Below are positions 1 to 9,807 of a stretch of 64,000 nucleotides of DNA, piece after piece (position 1 is the stretch's first letter; each line of letters begins with the position of its first letter). The DNA is from Streptomyces sp. NBC_00525. Its GTDB lineage: Bacteria > Actinomycetota > Actinomycetes > Streptomycetales > Streptomycetaceae. Under the pieces are notes generated by a model. It had not been told where the DNA came from. It did no database searches and saw only the letters and a program-made list of their open reading frames with translations. The translations under genes and the position numbers were made by a program. The stretch spans positions 1,426,001-1,490,000 of the forward strand of contig NZ_CP107834.1 of NCBI RefSeq assembly GCF_036346595.1, in the 5' to 3' direction.

Positions 1-68
1 AGCAGTACCTCGCCGAGCAGCCACAGCGCGACGACACCGAACGCGATGTAGAGGACCGTCCAGCCCAT
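1..68 (-). CDS. Small membrane protein (5' part only)
   Basis: Only the first 22 codons lie in the window; the gene continues past base 1. The start ATG is preceded at good spacing by an AAGGGGG ribosome binding site. The visible peptide, MGWTVLYIAFGVVALWLLGE, is the beginning of a hydrophobic membrane segment. It follows metF on the same strand after 50 bases, so it may be the last gene of that transcript. No function can be assigned. From memory, a small hypothetical membrane protein sits in this position beside metF in other Streptomyces. Confidence 0.7.
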   Translation of the reverse strand, partial: MGWTVLYIAFGVVALWLLGEVL

Positions 69-118
69 GCCCGCCCCCTTCTACGGCCACCGCCCCGGAT
101 GGTGGCGGGTACGGCCGG

Positions 119-1036
119 TCACGACTGCTTGTGCAGTCCGAGATTCTCGTAGATCTCGAGCGTCGCAGTCGAGTTGTTCAGCGTGATGAAGTGCAGTCCG
201 GGCACACCCTCGGAGAGCAGCTTCGCGCAGAACCGCGTTGCGAAGTCGATGCCAATGGAGCGTACAGCGGCGGCGTCGTCCTTGACGGCGAGGATGCGCT
301 CTTTCAGCTCCGCGGGCATGGTCGCGTTGCTGAGCTGGGGGAACCGCTCCAGTTGCCGGACGCTGGTGACGGGCATGACCTCGGGGATGATCGGTGTGTC
401 GCAACCGGCGGCGACCACCCGGTCACGCATCCGGAGATACGCCTCCGGGTCGAAGAACATCTGGGTGATCGCGTAGTCGGCGCCCGCGCGGCACTTGTCC
501 ACGAAGTGCCGGGTGTCGGTGTCCCAGTCGGTGGAGCGGGGGTGCCGCTCGGGGAACGCGGCGACGCCCACGCAGAAGTCGCCGGCCTCCTTGATCAGCC
601 GGACCAGGTCCGCCGCGTACTTCACGCCCTGCGGGTGCTCGACCCAGGTGCCCATCGGGTCGCCCGGCGGGTCGCCGCGCACGGCGAGGATGTTGCGGAT
701 GCCGGCGTCGGCGTACTGGCCGACCATGTTGCGCAGTTCGGCGATGGAGTGGTTGACCGCCGTGAGGTGGGCGACGGGGGTGAGCGTGGACTCGGCGGCG
801 ATGTCCTGGGTGGCCTTCACCGTGCCGGCGCGGGTGGAGCCGCCGGCTCCGTACGTGACGGAGACGAAGCTCGGGCGGACGGCCTCGACCCGGCGCAGCG
901 CGTTCCACAGGTTGCGCTCGCCCTTCTCGGTCTTGGGCGCCCAGAACTCGAAGGAGTACGAGGTCGTACCGGTCGCGAGCATCTCGCGCACGGTGCGCGC
1001 GCGATCTGTCCTGGTGGAAGGTGTACCAAGGGCCAT
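119..1036 (-). CDS. metF: Methylenetetrahydrofolate reductase MetF
   Basis: A 305-residue protein of the usual MetF length, reducing 5,10-methylene-THF to 5-methyl-THF with FAD to supply the methyl group for methionine synthase. Recognisable TIM-barrel segments are [11 protein letters not shown] near residue 26, [10 protein letters not shown] near 60, [11 protein letters not shown] near 117, [11 protein letters not shown] near 188 and LHFITLNN near the C terminus. The start at 1036 has no clear Shine-Dalgarno; a TTAACC hexamer lies seven bases upstream, so a leaderless mRNA is possible. It lies 105 bases downstream of thiE on the same strand. I see no SAM or B12 riboswitch in the gap. Confidence 0.95.
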   Translation of the reverse strand: MALGTPSTRTDRARTVREMLATGTTSYSFEFWAPKTEKGERNLWNALRRVEAVRPSFVSVTYGAGGSTRAGTVKATQDIAAESTLTPVAHLTAVNHSIAELRNMVGQYADAGIRNILAVRGDPPGDPMGTWVEHPQGVKYAADLVRLIKEAGDFCVGVAAFPERHPRSTDWDTDTRHFVDKCRAGADYAITQMFFDPEAYLRMRDRVVAAGCDTPIIPEVMPVTSVRQLERFPQLSNATMPAELKERILAVKDDAAAVRSIGIDFATRFCAKLLSEGVPGLHFITLNNSTATLEIYENLGLHKQS

Positions 1037-1140
1037 ACGGGCAGGTTAACCAGGGCGGAGCGGACCCCCAACCAAACCGGGACCTTTTGCCGGATTTGAC
1101 TGATTCTTGTCCACGCTTCGGACAGATTCGTCCCAACCGT

Positions 1141-1842
1141 CTACCGGGCCGACTCCGGGCGGCCGTTTTCCGCGTCCGGCGCGCCCGGTCGGGCTCCGGC
1201 GCGCTCGCGGACCCTCCGGGCCAGTTCAGCGGCGGCGGCACCGGGATCGGACGCCTCGGTGAGGGCCCGTACGACGACGATCCGGCGGGCCCCGGCGTCC
1301 AGAACCCGGTCGAGGTTGTCCGCGTCGATGCCCCCGATGGCGAACCAGGGGCGCTCCGGGGCGAGCGAGGCGGCGTAGCGCACGAGGTCGAGTCCGGGGG
1401 CGTGGCGGCCGGGCTTGGTGGGGGTGGGCCAGCAGGGGCCGGTGCAGAAGTAGTCGACGCCGGGTTCGGCGACGGCGGCGTCCACCTCGGCCTCGGCGTG
1501 CGTGGAGCGGCCGATGACCGGCCCCGCGCCGATGATCGCGCGGGCCGCCGGCACCGGCAGGTCGCCCTGGCCCAGGTGCAGCACGTCGGCGCCGATGGCG
1601 TGGGCGACGTCGGCCCGGTCGTTGACGGCGAGGAGCTTGCCGTGCCGTGCGCAGGCGTCGGCGAGGACCGCGAGGTGTTCCAGTTCCTCGGCGGCCTCCA
1701 TGCCCTTGTCGCGCAGCTGGACTATGTCCACCCCGCCGGCGAGCACCGCGTCGAGGAACTCGGGCAGGTCGCCCTGGCGCCGGCGGGCGTCCGTGCAGAG
1801 GTAGAGCCGGGCGTCGGACAGCTGCGCGCGAGGCGTGGGCAT
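1141..1842 (-). CDS. thiE: Thiamine-phosphate synthase ThiE
   Basis: A 233-residue TIM-barrel enzyme that joins HMP-pyrophosphate and the thiazole phosphate to make thiamine phosphate. Family segments are [10 protein letters not shown] near residue 12, DIVQLRDKG near 38, [11 protein letters not shown] near 69, [12 protein letters not shown] near 84, the phosphate loop [14 protein letters not shown] near 131 and WFAIGGID near 165. A GGGGGG purine run precedes the ATG. Unlike thiOSG, it has no TPP riboswitch in the 100 bases upstream, where a strong terminator of the preceding gene sits instead. Expression is therefore either constitutive from a short promoter or by read-through. Confidence 0.95.
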   Translation of the reverse strand: MPTPRAQLSDARLYLCTDARRRQGDLPEFLDAVLAGGVDIVQLRDKGMEAAEELEHLAVLADACARHGKLLAVNDRADVAHAIGADVLHLGQGDLPVPAARAIIGAGPVIGRSTHAEAEVDAAVAEPGVDYFCTGPCWPTPTKPGRHAPGLDLVRYAASLAPERPWFAIGGIDADNLDRVLDAGARRIVVVRALTEASDPGAAAAELARRVRERAGARPGAPDAENGRPESAR

Positions 1843-1885
1843 GGTGCGGGTTCCCCCCTGGGAAAGCGGTTCGGTGGTGCGGCAC

Positions 1886-1928
1886 GGGGACGCGGACCGC
1901 CCGCTCGCGCGGCGCGGTCCGCGTCCCC
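1886..1928 (-). terminator. Hairpin terminator between Rv2175c-like gene and thiE
   Basis: Perfect 15-bp inverted repeat (arms 1886-1900 and 1914-1928, loop 13 bases) lying just past the stop of the gene ending at 1945. There is no U-run, as is usual in Streptomyces. Confidence 0.75.
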
Positions 1929-1944
1929 GCGGTGGTGCGGTCGG

Positions 1945-2310
1945 TCAGACGGCGAGCGCCTGGGCGCGGCGCTTCACCTCCGTGCCGCGATTCTCACTCA
2001 GTGCCTGCGCGGGCGTGCCGGGCAGGGTCGGGTCGGGGGTGAAGAGCCATTCCAGCATCTCCTCGTCGGAGAAGCCGTCGTCCTTGAGGAGCGTCAGGGT
2101 CCCGGAGAGGCCCTTGACGACCTTGCTGCCGTCGATGAAGGCGGCCGGCACCTGCAGTGCTCGGTTCTCCCCGCGGCGTACGGCGATGAGCTGGCCCTCC
2201 TTGACCAGCTGCCGCACACGCGTCACCTCGATGTCGAGCATCTCGGCGATGTCGGGGAGGTGGAGCCAGGCAGGGACGAGAGCATCGATCTTTGCGTCAA
2301 TCTCGGTCAC
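1945..2310 (-). CDS. Rv2175c-family DNA-binding protein
   Basis: A 121-residue protein starting at the GTG at 2310 (VTEIDAKIDALVPAWLHLPD). Residues about 15-65 form a winged-helix or helix-turn-helix region (LPDIAEMLDIEVTRVRQLVKEGQLIAVRR), followed by FIDGSKVVKGLSGTLTLLKDDG and the conserved EEMLEWLF segment. This matches the family of M. tuberculosis Rv2175c, a DNA-binding substrate of the kinase PknL. Here a Ser/Thr kinase lies 4 kb away, separated by thi genes, so a kinase-substrate link is an inference. The open frame extends far upstream, but only this C-terminal part looks like protein. Confidence 0.85.
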   Translation of the reverse strand: MTEIDAKIDALVPAWLHLPDIAEMLDIEVTRVRQLVKEGQLIAVRRGENRALQVPAAFIDGSKVVKGLSGTLTLLKDDGFSDEEMLEWLFTPDPTLPGTPAQALSENRGTEVKRRAQALAV

Positions 2311-2360
2311 GGGACAAGCCTGCCATCCCGGACCGACAGCCGAAACCCGGGCGCGGCCCT

Positions 2361-3611
2361 TCAGGGGCGCGGCCCCTGGCGCAGGGCCGTGGACTTCAGC
2401 GCCACGGAGGGGTCCGCCGCCAGGTCCGCGTCGATCCGGGCCCCCGCCTCGATGAGCCGCCGCCCCTGCGCCAGGTCGCGCGGGCGGCCGACCGCGAGCA
2501 GCGCGACCAGGACGCCGTCGCGCAGCCAGCACACCGACCAGGCGGGCTCGGCCGGGTCGCCGCGCCACAGCAGCGTGTCGGCGTCCGCGTGGTGCCCGGC
2601 GTACTGCACGAAGCGGTCGAACTGCTCGGACCAGAAGTAGGGGACGGGGTCGTAGGGCGGGACGTCCGCCGCGCCGCCGGCCGCGATGTGGGCGGCGGCG
2701 GTCCTGGGGCCCTGGAGGGCGTTGTCCCAGTGGTGGACGACCAGTCGGGTGCCGTAGCGGGCGGAGGGGAAGGAGGCGCAGTCGCCGACCGCGTAGACGT
2801 CGGGCAGCGAGGTGCGCAGCGTCGCGTCGGCGGTCACCGAGCCCTCGGGCCCGAGGGCGATGCCGGAGCCGGCCAGCCAGCCGGTGGCGGGGCGGGCGCC
2901 GATGCCGACGACGACCGCCTCGGCGGGCAGGGTGCGCCCGTCCGCGAGGACCACTGCGCCGGGCTCGACGCGGGCGACACGGGCGCCGGTGAGGAGCCGG
3001 GCGCCGTTCTCCTCGTACCACCGGGCCATCGGGGCCGTGACCTCGGCGGGCAGGGCGCCGGCCAGCGGGCGGTCCGCCGCCTCGACGACGGTGACCTCGC
3101 AGCCGGCGGCGCGGGCGGCGGTGGCGAACTCGGCGCCGATCCAGCCGGCGCCGACGACCACCACGGGGTGGCCCTCTTCGAGGACGGGCCGCAGCCGGGC
3201 CGCGTCGTCGAGGGTGCGCAGCAGATGGACGCCGGGCACGCCGCCGGAGCCGGGCAGGGCGACGGGTTCGGCGCCGGTGGCGAGGACCAGGACGTCGTAG
3301 GGGACCGGGCCCGCCGAGGTGTCGAGTTCGTGGTCCGCCGCGCGCACCCCGGTGACCTCGCAGCCCAGCCGCAGGGTGATGTCCAGGCCCTCGAAGTCGA
3401 TGTCGAAGGCGGATTCCTCGGCCTTGCCCAGGAGCACGGCCTTGGACAGCGGGGGCCGGTCGTAGGGCTGGTGGGGTTCGGCGCCGATCAGGGTGACGGG
3501 GCCGGTGAAGCCCTGTTCGCGCAGGGCGACGGCGGTCTGGACGCCCGCCATGCCCGCGCCCGCGACGACGACCCGGCGTTCCGTCTGTGCTGCCCGCTGC
3601 TGCTCGCTCAC
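2361..3611 (-). CDS. FAD-dependent NAD(P)H:ferredoxin/rubredoxin reductase-like oxidoreductase
   Basis: A 416-residue pyridine-nucleotide disulfide-type flavoprotein. It has an FAD-binding GAGMAG motif near residue 18, the family signature YDRPPLSK near 50, VLATGAEP near 108, a second dinucleotide site GAGWIG near 152, and YAVGDCASFP near 270 that contacts FAD. A C-terminal dimerisation-type domain (VPYFWSEQFDRFVQYAG) resembles ferredoxin reductases of oxygenase systems. No ferredoxin or P450 gene adjoins it, so its partner is unknown. It diverges from the thiOSG operon, with 250 bases between them. Confidence 0.88.
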   Translation of the reverse strand: MSEQQRAAQTERRVVVAGAGMAGVQTAVALREQGFTGPVTLIGAEPHQPYDRPPLSKAVLLGKAEESAFDIDFEGLDITLRLGCEVTGVRAADHELDTSAGPVPYDVLVLATGAEPVALPGSGGVPGVHLLRTLDDAARLRPVLEEGHPVVVVGAGWIGAEFATAARAAGCEVTVVEAADRPLAGALPAEVTAPMARWYEENGARLLTGARVARVEPGAVVLADGRTLPAEAVVVGIGARPATGWLAGSGIALGPEGSVTADATLRTSLPDVYAVGDCASFPSARYGTRLVVHHWDNALQGPRTAAAHIAAGGAADVPPYDPVPYFWSEQFDRFVQYAGHHADADTLLWRGDPAEPAWSVCWLRDGVLVALLAVGRPRDLAQGRRLIEAGARIDADLAADPSVALKSTALRQGPRP

Positions 3612-3756
3612 CTGTTCAGCTTAGGACCTGTCCGCCCTCGATCCGCTGGACCGCCCCTGGAGCGCCCGTCAGCTGACGGCCTGTCAGGGCGGGGGCTCCG
3701 CGCCCGCCGCCCTCCCTACCCGCTCCGGGCGGCTGGGTCTAGGCTGGCGGCGTACA

Positions 3757-3850
3757 AGACTCGCGGGAGCCCGGACGCACCGGGCTGAGAGGGAGGCTGG
3801 CGGCCTCCGACCGTACGAACCTGATCCGGGTCATGCCGGCGAAGGGAGGG
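3757..3850 (+). promoter_or_regulatory. TPP riboswitch (THI element) upstream of thiO
   Basis: The conserved TPP aptamer elements are present in order: the GGGAGCCCGG arm, the invariant CTGAGAGGGA block at 3785-3794, then ACCGTACGAACCTGATCCGG and GTCATGCCGGCGAAGGGAG closing P1. The thiO ribosome binding site lies within or just after the 3' end, so translational control by TPP is likely. A TAGGCT hexamer at 3740-3745 is a plausible -10 box. Confidence 0.93.
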
Positions 3851-3861
3851 GCTGGACGCCC

Positions 3862-5061
3862 ATGCGCATCCATCGCACCGAAGGGTCCGACGTCCTCGTC
3901 ATCGGGGGCGGCATCATCGGCCTGGTGACCGCCTGGCGGGCCGCGCAGCGCGGTCTGTCCACCGCGCTCGCCGATCCGGGGCCGGGCGGCGGGGCGGCGC
4001 GGGTCGCGGCCGGGATGCTGGCCGCCGTCACCGAACTGCACTACGGCGAGGAGACCCTCCTCGGGCTCAACCTCGCCTCCGCCCGGCGCTATCCGTCGTT
4101 CACCGCCGAGCTGGAGGAGGCGAGCGGGCAGGACATCGGCTTCCGGGCCTGCGGCACCCTGGCCGTCGCGCTGGACGCCGACGACCGCGCCCATCTGCGC
4201 GAACTCCACGAGCTGCAACGCCGCTCGGGCCTCGCGTCGGAGTGGCTGACCGGACGCGAGTGCCGCCGTCTGGAGCCGATGCTCGCGCCGGGTGTGCGCG
4301 GCGGGCTGCGGGTGGACGGCGACCACCAGGTCGATCCGCGCCGGCTGGCCGCCGCGCTGCTGACCGCCTGCGAACGCGCCGGGGTGGTCTTCCACCGCCA
4401 CCGGGCCGACCGCCTCACCGCGGTCGCCGACCGGGCCACCGGGGCCGTCCTCGACGACGGCACGGAGCTGGCCGCCGACCAGGTGGTGCTCGCGGCGGGC
4501 AGCCTCAGCGGCCGGCTCGCCGGGGTGCCCGCCCACGTCCTGCCGCCGGTCCGTCCGGTCAAGGGCCAGGTCCTGCGGCTGACCGTGCCCCGGACCTACG
4601 CCCCCTTCCTCTCGCGCACCGTGCGGGCGGTGGTCCGGGGCAGCCACGTCTATCTCGTACCGCGCGAGAACGGCGAGCTGGTCGTCGGCGCCACCACCGA
4701 GGAGATGGGCTGGGACACCACCGTCACGGCGGGCGGGGTCTACGAGCTCCTGCGCGACGCCCACGAGCTGGTGCCCGGCATCACCGAGCTGCCGCTCACC
4801 GAGACCCGCGCCGGGCTGCGCCCCGCGTCCCCCGACAACGCCCCGCTGCTCGGCCCGACCGCGCTGCCCGGCCTCCATCTGGCCACCGGCCACCACCGCA
4901 ACGGCGTGCTGCTCACCCCGGTCACCGGGGACGCCATGGCCGCGCTGCTGGCGGACGGCGCACTGCCCGATGCGGCCCTCCCCTTCTCCCCCGGCCGGTT
5001 CCCGGCGCCCCCCGCGCCCGCCCCGGCGTCCACCCCCGCACCCCAGGAGCAGCCCGTATGA
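3862..5061 (+). CDS. thiO: Glycine oxidase ThiO
   Basis: A 399-residue FAD-dependent D-amino-acid-oxidase-family enzyme that oxidises glycine to the imine used by ThiG in thiazole synthesis. The N-terminal Rossmann motif VIGGGIIGLVTAW lies at residues 13-25. RVAAGMLAAVTE near 50 and the C-terminal LATGHHRNGVLLTP near 343 are typical of ThiO. A GGAGGGG site just after the riboswitch sets the ATG. The TGA overlaps the thiS ATG by four bases, showing translational coupling. The last 30 residues are a Pro/Ala-rich tail. Confidence 0.95.
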   Translation: MRIHRTEGSDVLVIGGGIIGLVTAWRAAQRGLSTALADPGPGGGAARVAAGMLAAVTELHYGEETLLGLNLASARRYPSFTAELEEASGQDIGFRACGTLAVALDADDRAHLRELHELQRRSGLASEWLTGRECRRLEPMLAPGVRGGLRVDGDHQVDPRRLAAALLTACERAGVVFHRHRADRLTAVADRATGAVLDDGTELAADQVVLAAGSLSGRLAGVPAHVLPPVRPVKGQVLRLTVPRTYAPFLSRTVRAVVRGSHVYLVPRENGELVVGATTEEMGWDTTVTAGGVYELLRDAHELVPGITELPLTETRAGLRPASPDNAPLLGPTALPGLHLATGHHRNGVLLTPVTGDAMAALLADGALPDAALPFSPGRFPAPPAPAPASTPAPQEQPV

Positions 5062-5276
5062 CCGCGCCGTCCCCGCTCACCGTGTCCGTCAACGGCGCAC
5101 CGGCCGTCGTCGCCGCCGGGACCACTCTGGACACCCTCGTCGCCACGCTGACCGACGCGCCGCGCGGGGTGGCCGCCGCGCTCAACGAGACGGTCGTGCC
5201 GCGCGGCGAGTGGCCGGCCGCCGTGCTCGGCGACGGCGACCGGGTCGAGGTCCTGACCGCAGTCCAGGGAGGCTGA
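5058..5276 (+). CDS. thiS: Sulfur carrier protein ThiS
   Basis: A 72-residue ubiquitin-fold protein ending in the diagnostic Gly-Gly (VLTAVQGG), which is adenylated and thiocarboxylated to deliver sulfur to ThiG. The segment VSVNGAPAVVAAGTTLDTLV and the central VAAALNETVVPRGEW are family features. It overlaps thiO at ATGA and is followed by thiG after three bases. No thiF is visible in the window, so activation must rely on an enzyme encoded elsewhere. Confidence 0.95.
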   Translation: MTAPSPLTVSVNGAPAVVAAGTTLDTLVATLTDAPRGVAAALNETVVPRGEWPAAVLGDGDRVEVLTAVQGG

Positions 5277-6074
<798 letters not shown>

Positions 6075-6087
6075 CCCCGGGGCGCGT

Positions 6088-6110
6088 CGGCGGCCCGGAT
6101 CGGGCCGCCG
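6088..6110 (+). terminator. Terminator of thiOSG operon
   Basis: Perfect 10-bp stem with a three-base loop (arms 6088-6097 and 6101-6110), 14 bases after the thiG stop. Confidence 0.75.
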
Positions 6111-6200
6111 TCCACCCCGGCCCTGTCACGGCTCGGCTTCAGTCCTGCGCCGGGTTCGCTCCGCGGCGGCGGGCCTGTCCGCGGCGGCTCGTAGACTCGC

Positions 6201-8156
6201 ATGGTGGATACGACCCTCCAGGACCCCCTCGTCGGGCAGCTGCTCGACGGCCGCTACCGCGTCGATGCCCGCATCGCCGTGGGCGGCATGGCCACGGTCT
6301 ACCGGGCCATGGACACCCGGCTCGACCGGCTGCTCGCCCTCAAGGTGATGCATCCGGCCCTCGCGACCGACGCCTCGTTCGTCGAGCGCTTCATCCGCGA
6401 GGCCAAGTCGGTGGCGCGTCTCGACCACCCCAACGTGGTCGGGGTCTTCGACCAGGGCGCGCAGGGTCAGTACGTCTACCTGGCTATGGAGTACGTCGCC
6501 GGGTGCACGCTGCGCGATGTGCTGAGCGAGCGCGGGGCGCTGCGGCCCAGGGCCGCGCTGGACATCCTGGAGTCGGTGCTCGCCGCCCTGGGCGCGGCGC
6601 ACCGGGCGGGCTTCGTGCACCGCGACATGAAGCCGGAGAACGTGCTGATCGGGGACGACGGCCGGGTCAAGGTCGCCGACTTCGGCCTGGTCCGGGCCGT
6701 GGACGCGGTGACCAGCACCACCGGCACGATCCTCGGCACCGTCTCGTACCTCGCCCCCGAGCAGATCGAGCACGGCGCGGCCGACACCCGCACCGACGTG
6801 TACGCGTGCGGGGTCGTGCTGTACGAGATGCTGACCGGCGACAAGCCGCGCGACGGGGAGTCCCCCGCCCAGGTCATCTACCGGCATCTGCACGAGGACG
6901 TGCCGCCGCCCTCCGAAGCGGTCCCCGGTCTCGCGCCGGAGCTGGACGCGCTGGTGGCGGGCGCCACCGCCCGCGATCCGGAGGCCCGCCCGTTCGACGC
7001 GGTGGCGCTGCTCGCCGAGGCCCGCCGGGCGCGCGCCGCGCTCACGGACGAGCAGCTCGACGCCGTACCGCCGCGCGCCCTGGAGGAGCGGCAGCCGGGG
7101 CCGGACGGCGGGGACGTGGAGCGCACCGACGCCCGGACGACGGTGATCCCGCGCGTGCTGCCGCAGGACCTGGGCACCGCCCACCACACCAGCCGGCTGG
7201 AGATGCCGCCCCCGGAGCAGCCGCTGCCGCCCCGGCGGGGCGGGCTGTGGGGCGGGCTGCGCGGCGGGCCCCGGCGCGGGCTGATCGCGGCGGTCCTCGC
7301 GGTGCTGCTGGTGCTGGGCGTCGGCGGCGGGGTCTGGTACATCAACTCCGGGCAGTTCACGAAGGTCCCCTCGCTGCTGGGCCAGACCGAGAAGTCGGCC
7401 AGGAAGCGGCTCTCGGACGCCGGGCTGGAGCTGAAGGGCGTCGAGCGCGCCTTCAGCGACACCGTCGCCCGGGGCACGGTGATCGGCAGCCACCCCGATT
7501 CCGGCGCCCGGATCAGGCACAACGACGGCGTCTCGCTGGTCGTCTCGCGCGGGCCCGAGATCGTCGAGGTGCCGGATGTGGCGGGCGCCTCGCTCGCCGA
7601 CGCCAGGCGGAAGCTGACCAAGGCGGGCCTGCTCCCCGGCATGGTCACCAAGGAGTTCAGCGAGGACGTGGCGGCCGGCGAGGTGGTGCGGACGAAGCCC
7701 TCGGCGGGCACCGAGCGCCACGCGGACTCCGCGGTCGCGATCGTGGTGTCCAAGGGCAGCCCCGTCGACGTCCCCGACGTCACCGGGCTCTCCGTCGAGG
7801 ACGCCACGGAGGCGCTGGCCGACGAGGGGCTCAAGGCGGAGGTGAAGCCCGGCCGGGTGCACTCGCCGGAGGAGGCGGGCGACATCGCGCACCAGTCGCC
7901 GGGCGAGGGCACGGTGGCGGCCGAGGGCGACACGATCACGCTGACGGTGTCCTCCGGCCCCCGCATGATCGACGTGCCGGACGTCGTCGGCGACAACGTG
8001 GACGACGCGAGCGAGGAGCTGGAGGCGGCGGGCTTCGAGGTCGAGGTCGACCGGGGCTTCCTCTCCTTCAGCGACAAGGTCGCGAGCCAGTCCGTGAAGG
8101 GCGGCGACCGGGCCCCCGAGGGCAGCACCATCACCATCAAGACCAAGGGACTGTAG
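6201..8156 (+). CDS. PASTA-domain Ser/Thr protein kinase
   Basis: A 651-residue membrane kinase. The kinase domain covers residues 18-280, with the glycine loop VGGMATVY at 27-34, catalytic lysine K48, HRDMKPEN with D142, DFG at 160-162 and APEQ in the P+1 region. An acidic/proline juxtamembrane linker follows, then one transmembrane helix near 360-378. Four PASTA repeats run from about 385 to 651, each starting near a VP(D/S)(V/L) motif, and would bind peptidoglycan fragments or lipid II outside the cell. It resembles PknB/PknL-type kinases. The position near DAHP synthase and an Rv2175c protein favours PknL. It is followed eight bases later by an endonuclease IV gene. Confidence 0.93.
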   Translation: MVDTTLQDPLVGQLLDGRYRVDARIAVGGMATVYRAMDTRLDRLLALKVMHPALATDASFVERFIREAKSVARLDHPNVVGVFDQGAQGQYVYLAMEYVAGCTLRDVLSERGALRPRAALDILESVLAALGAAHRAGFVHRDMKPENVLIGDDGRVKVADFGLVRAVDAVTSTTGTILGTVSYLAPEQIEHGAADTRTDVYACGVVLYEMLTGDKPRDGESPAQVIYRHLHEDVPPPSEAVPGLAPELDALVAGATARDPEARPFDAVALLAEARRARAALTDEQLDAVPPRALEERQPGPDGGDVERTDARTTVIPRVLPQDLGTAHHTSRLEMPPPEQPLPPRRGGLWGGLRGGPRRGLIAAVLAVLLVLGVGGGVWYINSGQFTKVPSLLGQTEKSARKRLSDAGLELKGVERAFSDTVARGTVIGSHPDSGARIRHNDGVSLVVSRGPEIVEVPDVAGASLADARRKLTKAGLLPGMVTKEFSEDVAAGEVVRTKPSAGTERHADSAVAIVVSKGSPVDVPDVTGLSVEDATEALADEGLKAEVKPGRVHSPEEAGDIAHQSPGEGTVAAEGDTITLTVSSGPRMIDVPDVVGDNVDDASEELEAAGFEVEVDRGFLSFSDKVASQSVKGGDRAPEGSTITIKTKGL

Positions 8157-8164
8157 AGATCCGT

Positions 8165-9058
8165 ATGCGCAACCCCGTCGGCGGTCACGTCCCGGTGGCC
8201 GGCGGCCTCGCCAAGGTCGGCCTCCCCTACGCCCGCGAGATGGGCGCCGAGGCCGTCCAGGTCTTCGTCGCCAACCCGCGCGGCTGGGCGACCCCGGCCG
8301 GCAGCCCGGCGCAGGACGAACTGTTCCGGGCGCGGTGCGCCGCCGAGTCGATACCGGCGTATGTGCACGCCCCGTACCTGATCAATTTCGGTTCGCACAC
8401 CCCGGCGACCGTGGAGCGGTCCGTGGAGTCGCTGCGCCACTCGCTGCGCCGGGCCCGCGCGATCGGCGCCCTGGGCGTCGTCGTGCACACCGGTTCGGCG
8501 ACCGGGGGGCGGCCCCGCGAGGAGGCGCTGGCGCAGGTGCGGACCCATATGCGGCCGCTGCTGGACGAGCTGACGCACGAGGACGACCCGTTCCTGCTGC
8601 TGGAGTCCACGGCCGGGCAGGGCTCCTCGCTCTGCTCCCGGACCTGGGACTTCGGGCCGTACTTCGACGCGCTGGACGCCCACCCGAAGCTCGGGGTCTG
8701 CCTGGACACCTGCCACATCTTCGCGGCCGGGCACGACCTGGCCGGGCCCGGCGGCATGAAGGAGACCCTCGACCTGCTGGTGGAGACGGTCGGCGAGGGC
8801 CGGCTGAAGCTCATCCACGCCAATGACTCCAAGGACGTCTCCGGCGCGCACAAGGACCGGCACGAGAACATCGGCGCTGGTCACATCGGCGCGGAGCCGT
8901 TCCGTGAGCTGTTCGCGCATCCGGCGACGCGGGGCGTGCCGCTGGTCATCGAGACGCCGGGCGGCAAGGAGGGTCACGCCGCGGACGTGGCCCGGCTCCA
9001 GGCGTTGCGCGCGGGGGCTGATCAGAGCTCGGGGCCCTCGCCGGGCTCCTCCTGGTAG
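8165..9058 (+). CDS. nfo: Deoxyribonuclease IV (AP endonuclease, Nfo family)
   Basis: A 297-residue Zn-dependent TIM-barrel AP endonuclease for base-excision repair, read from the ATG at 8165. Metal-binding family segments include the VHAPYLINFGS signature near residue 64, VVHTGSATG near 106, LLLESTAGQGSS near 147, GVCLDTCHIFAAGHD near 178, LIHANDSKD near 217, and the terminal VIETPGG near 263. It lies eight bases after the kinase stop and is probably co-transcribed. Its 3' end overlaps the convergent oxidoreductase gene by 37 bases. Confidence 0.93.
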   Translation: MRNPVGGHVPVAGGLAKVGLPYAREMGAEAVQVFVANPRGWATPAGSPAQDELFRARCAAESIPAYVHAPYLINFGSHTPATVERSVESLRHSLRRARAIGALGVVVHTGSATGGRPREEALAQVRTHMRPLLDELTHEDDPFLLLESTAGQGSSLCSRTWDFGPYFDALDAHPKLGVCLDTCHIFAAGHDLAGPGGMKETLDLLVETVGEGRLKLIHANDSKDVSGAHKDRHENIGAGHIGAEPFRELFAHPATRGVPLVIETPGGKEGHAADVARLQALRAGADQSSGPSPGSSW

Positions 9059-9654
9059 GAGTAGCGCTGCTCGCGCCAGGGGTCGCCGATGTTGTGGTAG
9101 CCGCGCTCCTCCCAGAAGCCCCGGCGGTCGGCCGTCATGTACTCGATGCCCCGGACCCACTTGGGGCCCTTCCACGCGTACAGATGGGGGACGACGAGGC
9201 GGAGCGGGAAGCCGTGCTCGGCGGTGAGGAGTTCGCCGCCCTTGTGGGTGGCGAACAGGGTCCGGTCGGAGAGGAAGTCGTCGAGCCGCAGGTTCGAGCT
9301 GAATCCGTATTCGGCCCACACCATCACATGGGTGACCTGAGAGGCGGGCGGGGCGAGCGCGACGACATCGCGGGCGAGCACGCCGCCCCACTCGGCGCCG
9401 AGCATGCTGAATTTGGTGACGCAGTGCAGATCGGCGACGACCGAGGAGAACGGCAGCGTCGAGAATTGCTCGTGGTTCCAGCAGTGCTTCTCGCCGTCGG
9501 CGGTCGCGCCGAAGACACGGAATTCCCAGCGGTCCGGTTTGAACTTGGGAACCGGCCCGTAGTGGGTCACCGGCCAGCCGCGCTGCAGCCGCTGGCCCGG
9601 CGGAAGCTCGGACTGCTCTGACGCGCGGTGTTCCCGGCTTTCCGGCTGACCCAT
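9022..9654 (-). CDS. Sulfite oxidase-fold molybdopterin oxidoreductase
   Basis: A 210-residue protein of the sulfite oxidase catalytic-domain family (YedY/MsrP-like, Oxidored_molyb). The molybdenum-ligand cysteine is C78 in DLHCVTKFS, followed by WGGV; PLRLVVPHLYAWKGPKWVRGIEYM near 165 is the conserved C-terminal part of the fold. There is no Tat signal, so it is probably cytoplasmic, unlike MsrP. The start was taken as the ATG at 9654; an in-frame GTG-rich extension upstream looks non-coding. No haem subunit is nearby. The substrate is unknown. Confidence 0.85.
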   Translation of the reverse strand: MGQPESREHRASEQSELPPGQRLQRGWPVTHYGPVPKFKPDRWEFRVFGATADGEKHCWNHEQFSTLPFSSVVADLHCVTKFSMLGAEWGGVLARDVVALAPPASQVTHVMVWAEYGFSSNLRLDDFLSDRTLFATHKGGELLTAEHGFPLRLVVPHLYAWKGPKWVRGIEYMTADRRGFWEERGYHNIGDPWREQRYSYQEEPGEGPEL

Positions 9655-9807
9655 GACTCCATGGTGACAGACAGGCCGGGGTGGTCGTGACCAGGGCGGA
9701 GGCGATTCGGGCAACTCATACTAAGCGTGCACTTACTGGACGGTCACCGAGTGCGATGCAAAGATGCCGCCAACGTGCCCGGTTCACCGTTGGAAGGAGC
9801 CTTTGCG

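Noticed and set aside
1843..1945. TPP riboswitch in front of thiE
   Set aside because: The CTGAGA and GAACCTGATC blocks are absent; the region holds a terminator hairpin.
9727..9807. N-terminal extension of bacterioferritin
   Set aside because: The ferritin N terminus and a strong GGAAGGAG site fix the start at 9808; ferroxidase numbering (E18, E51, H54) then agrees with the family.
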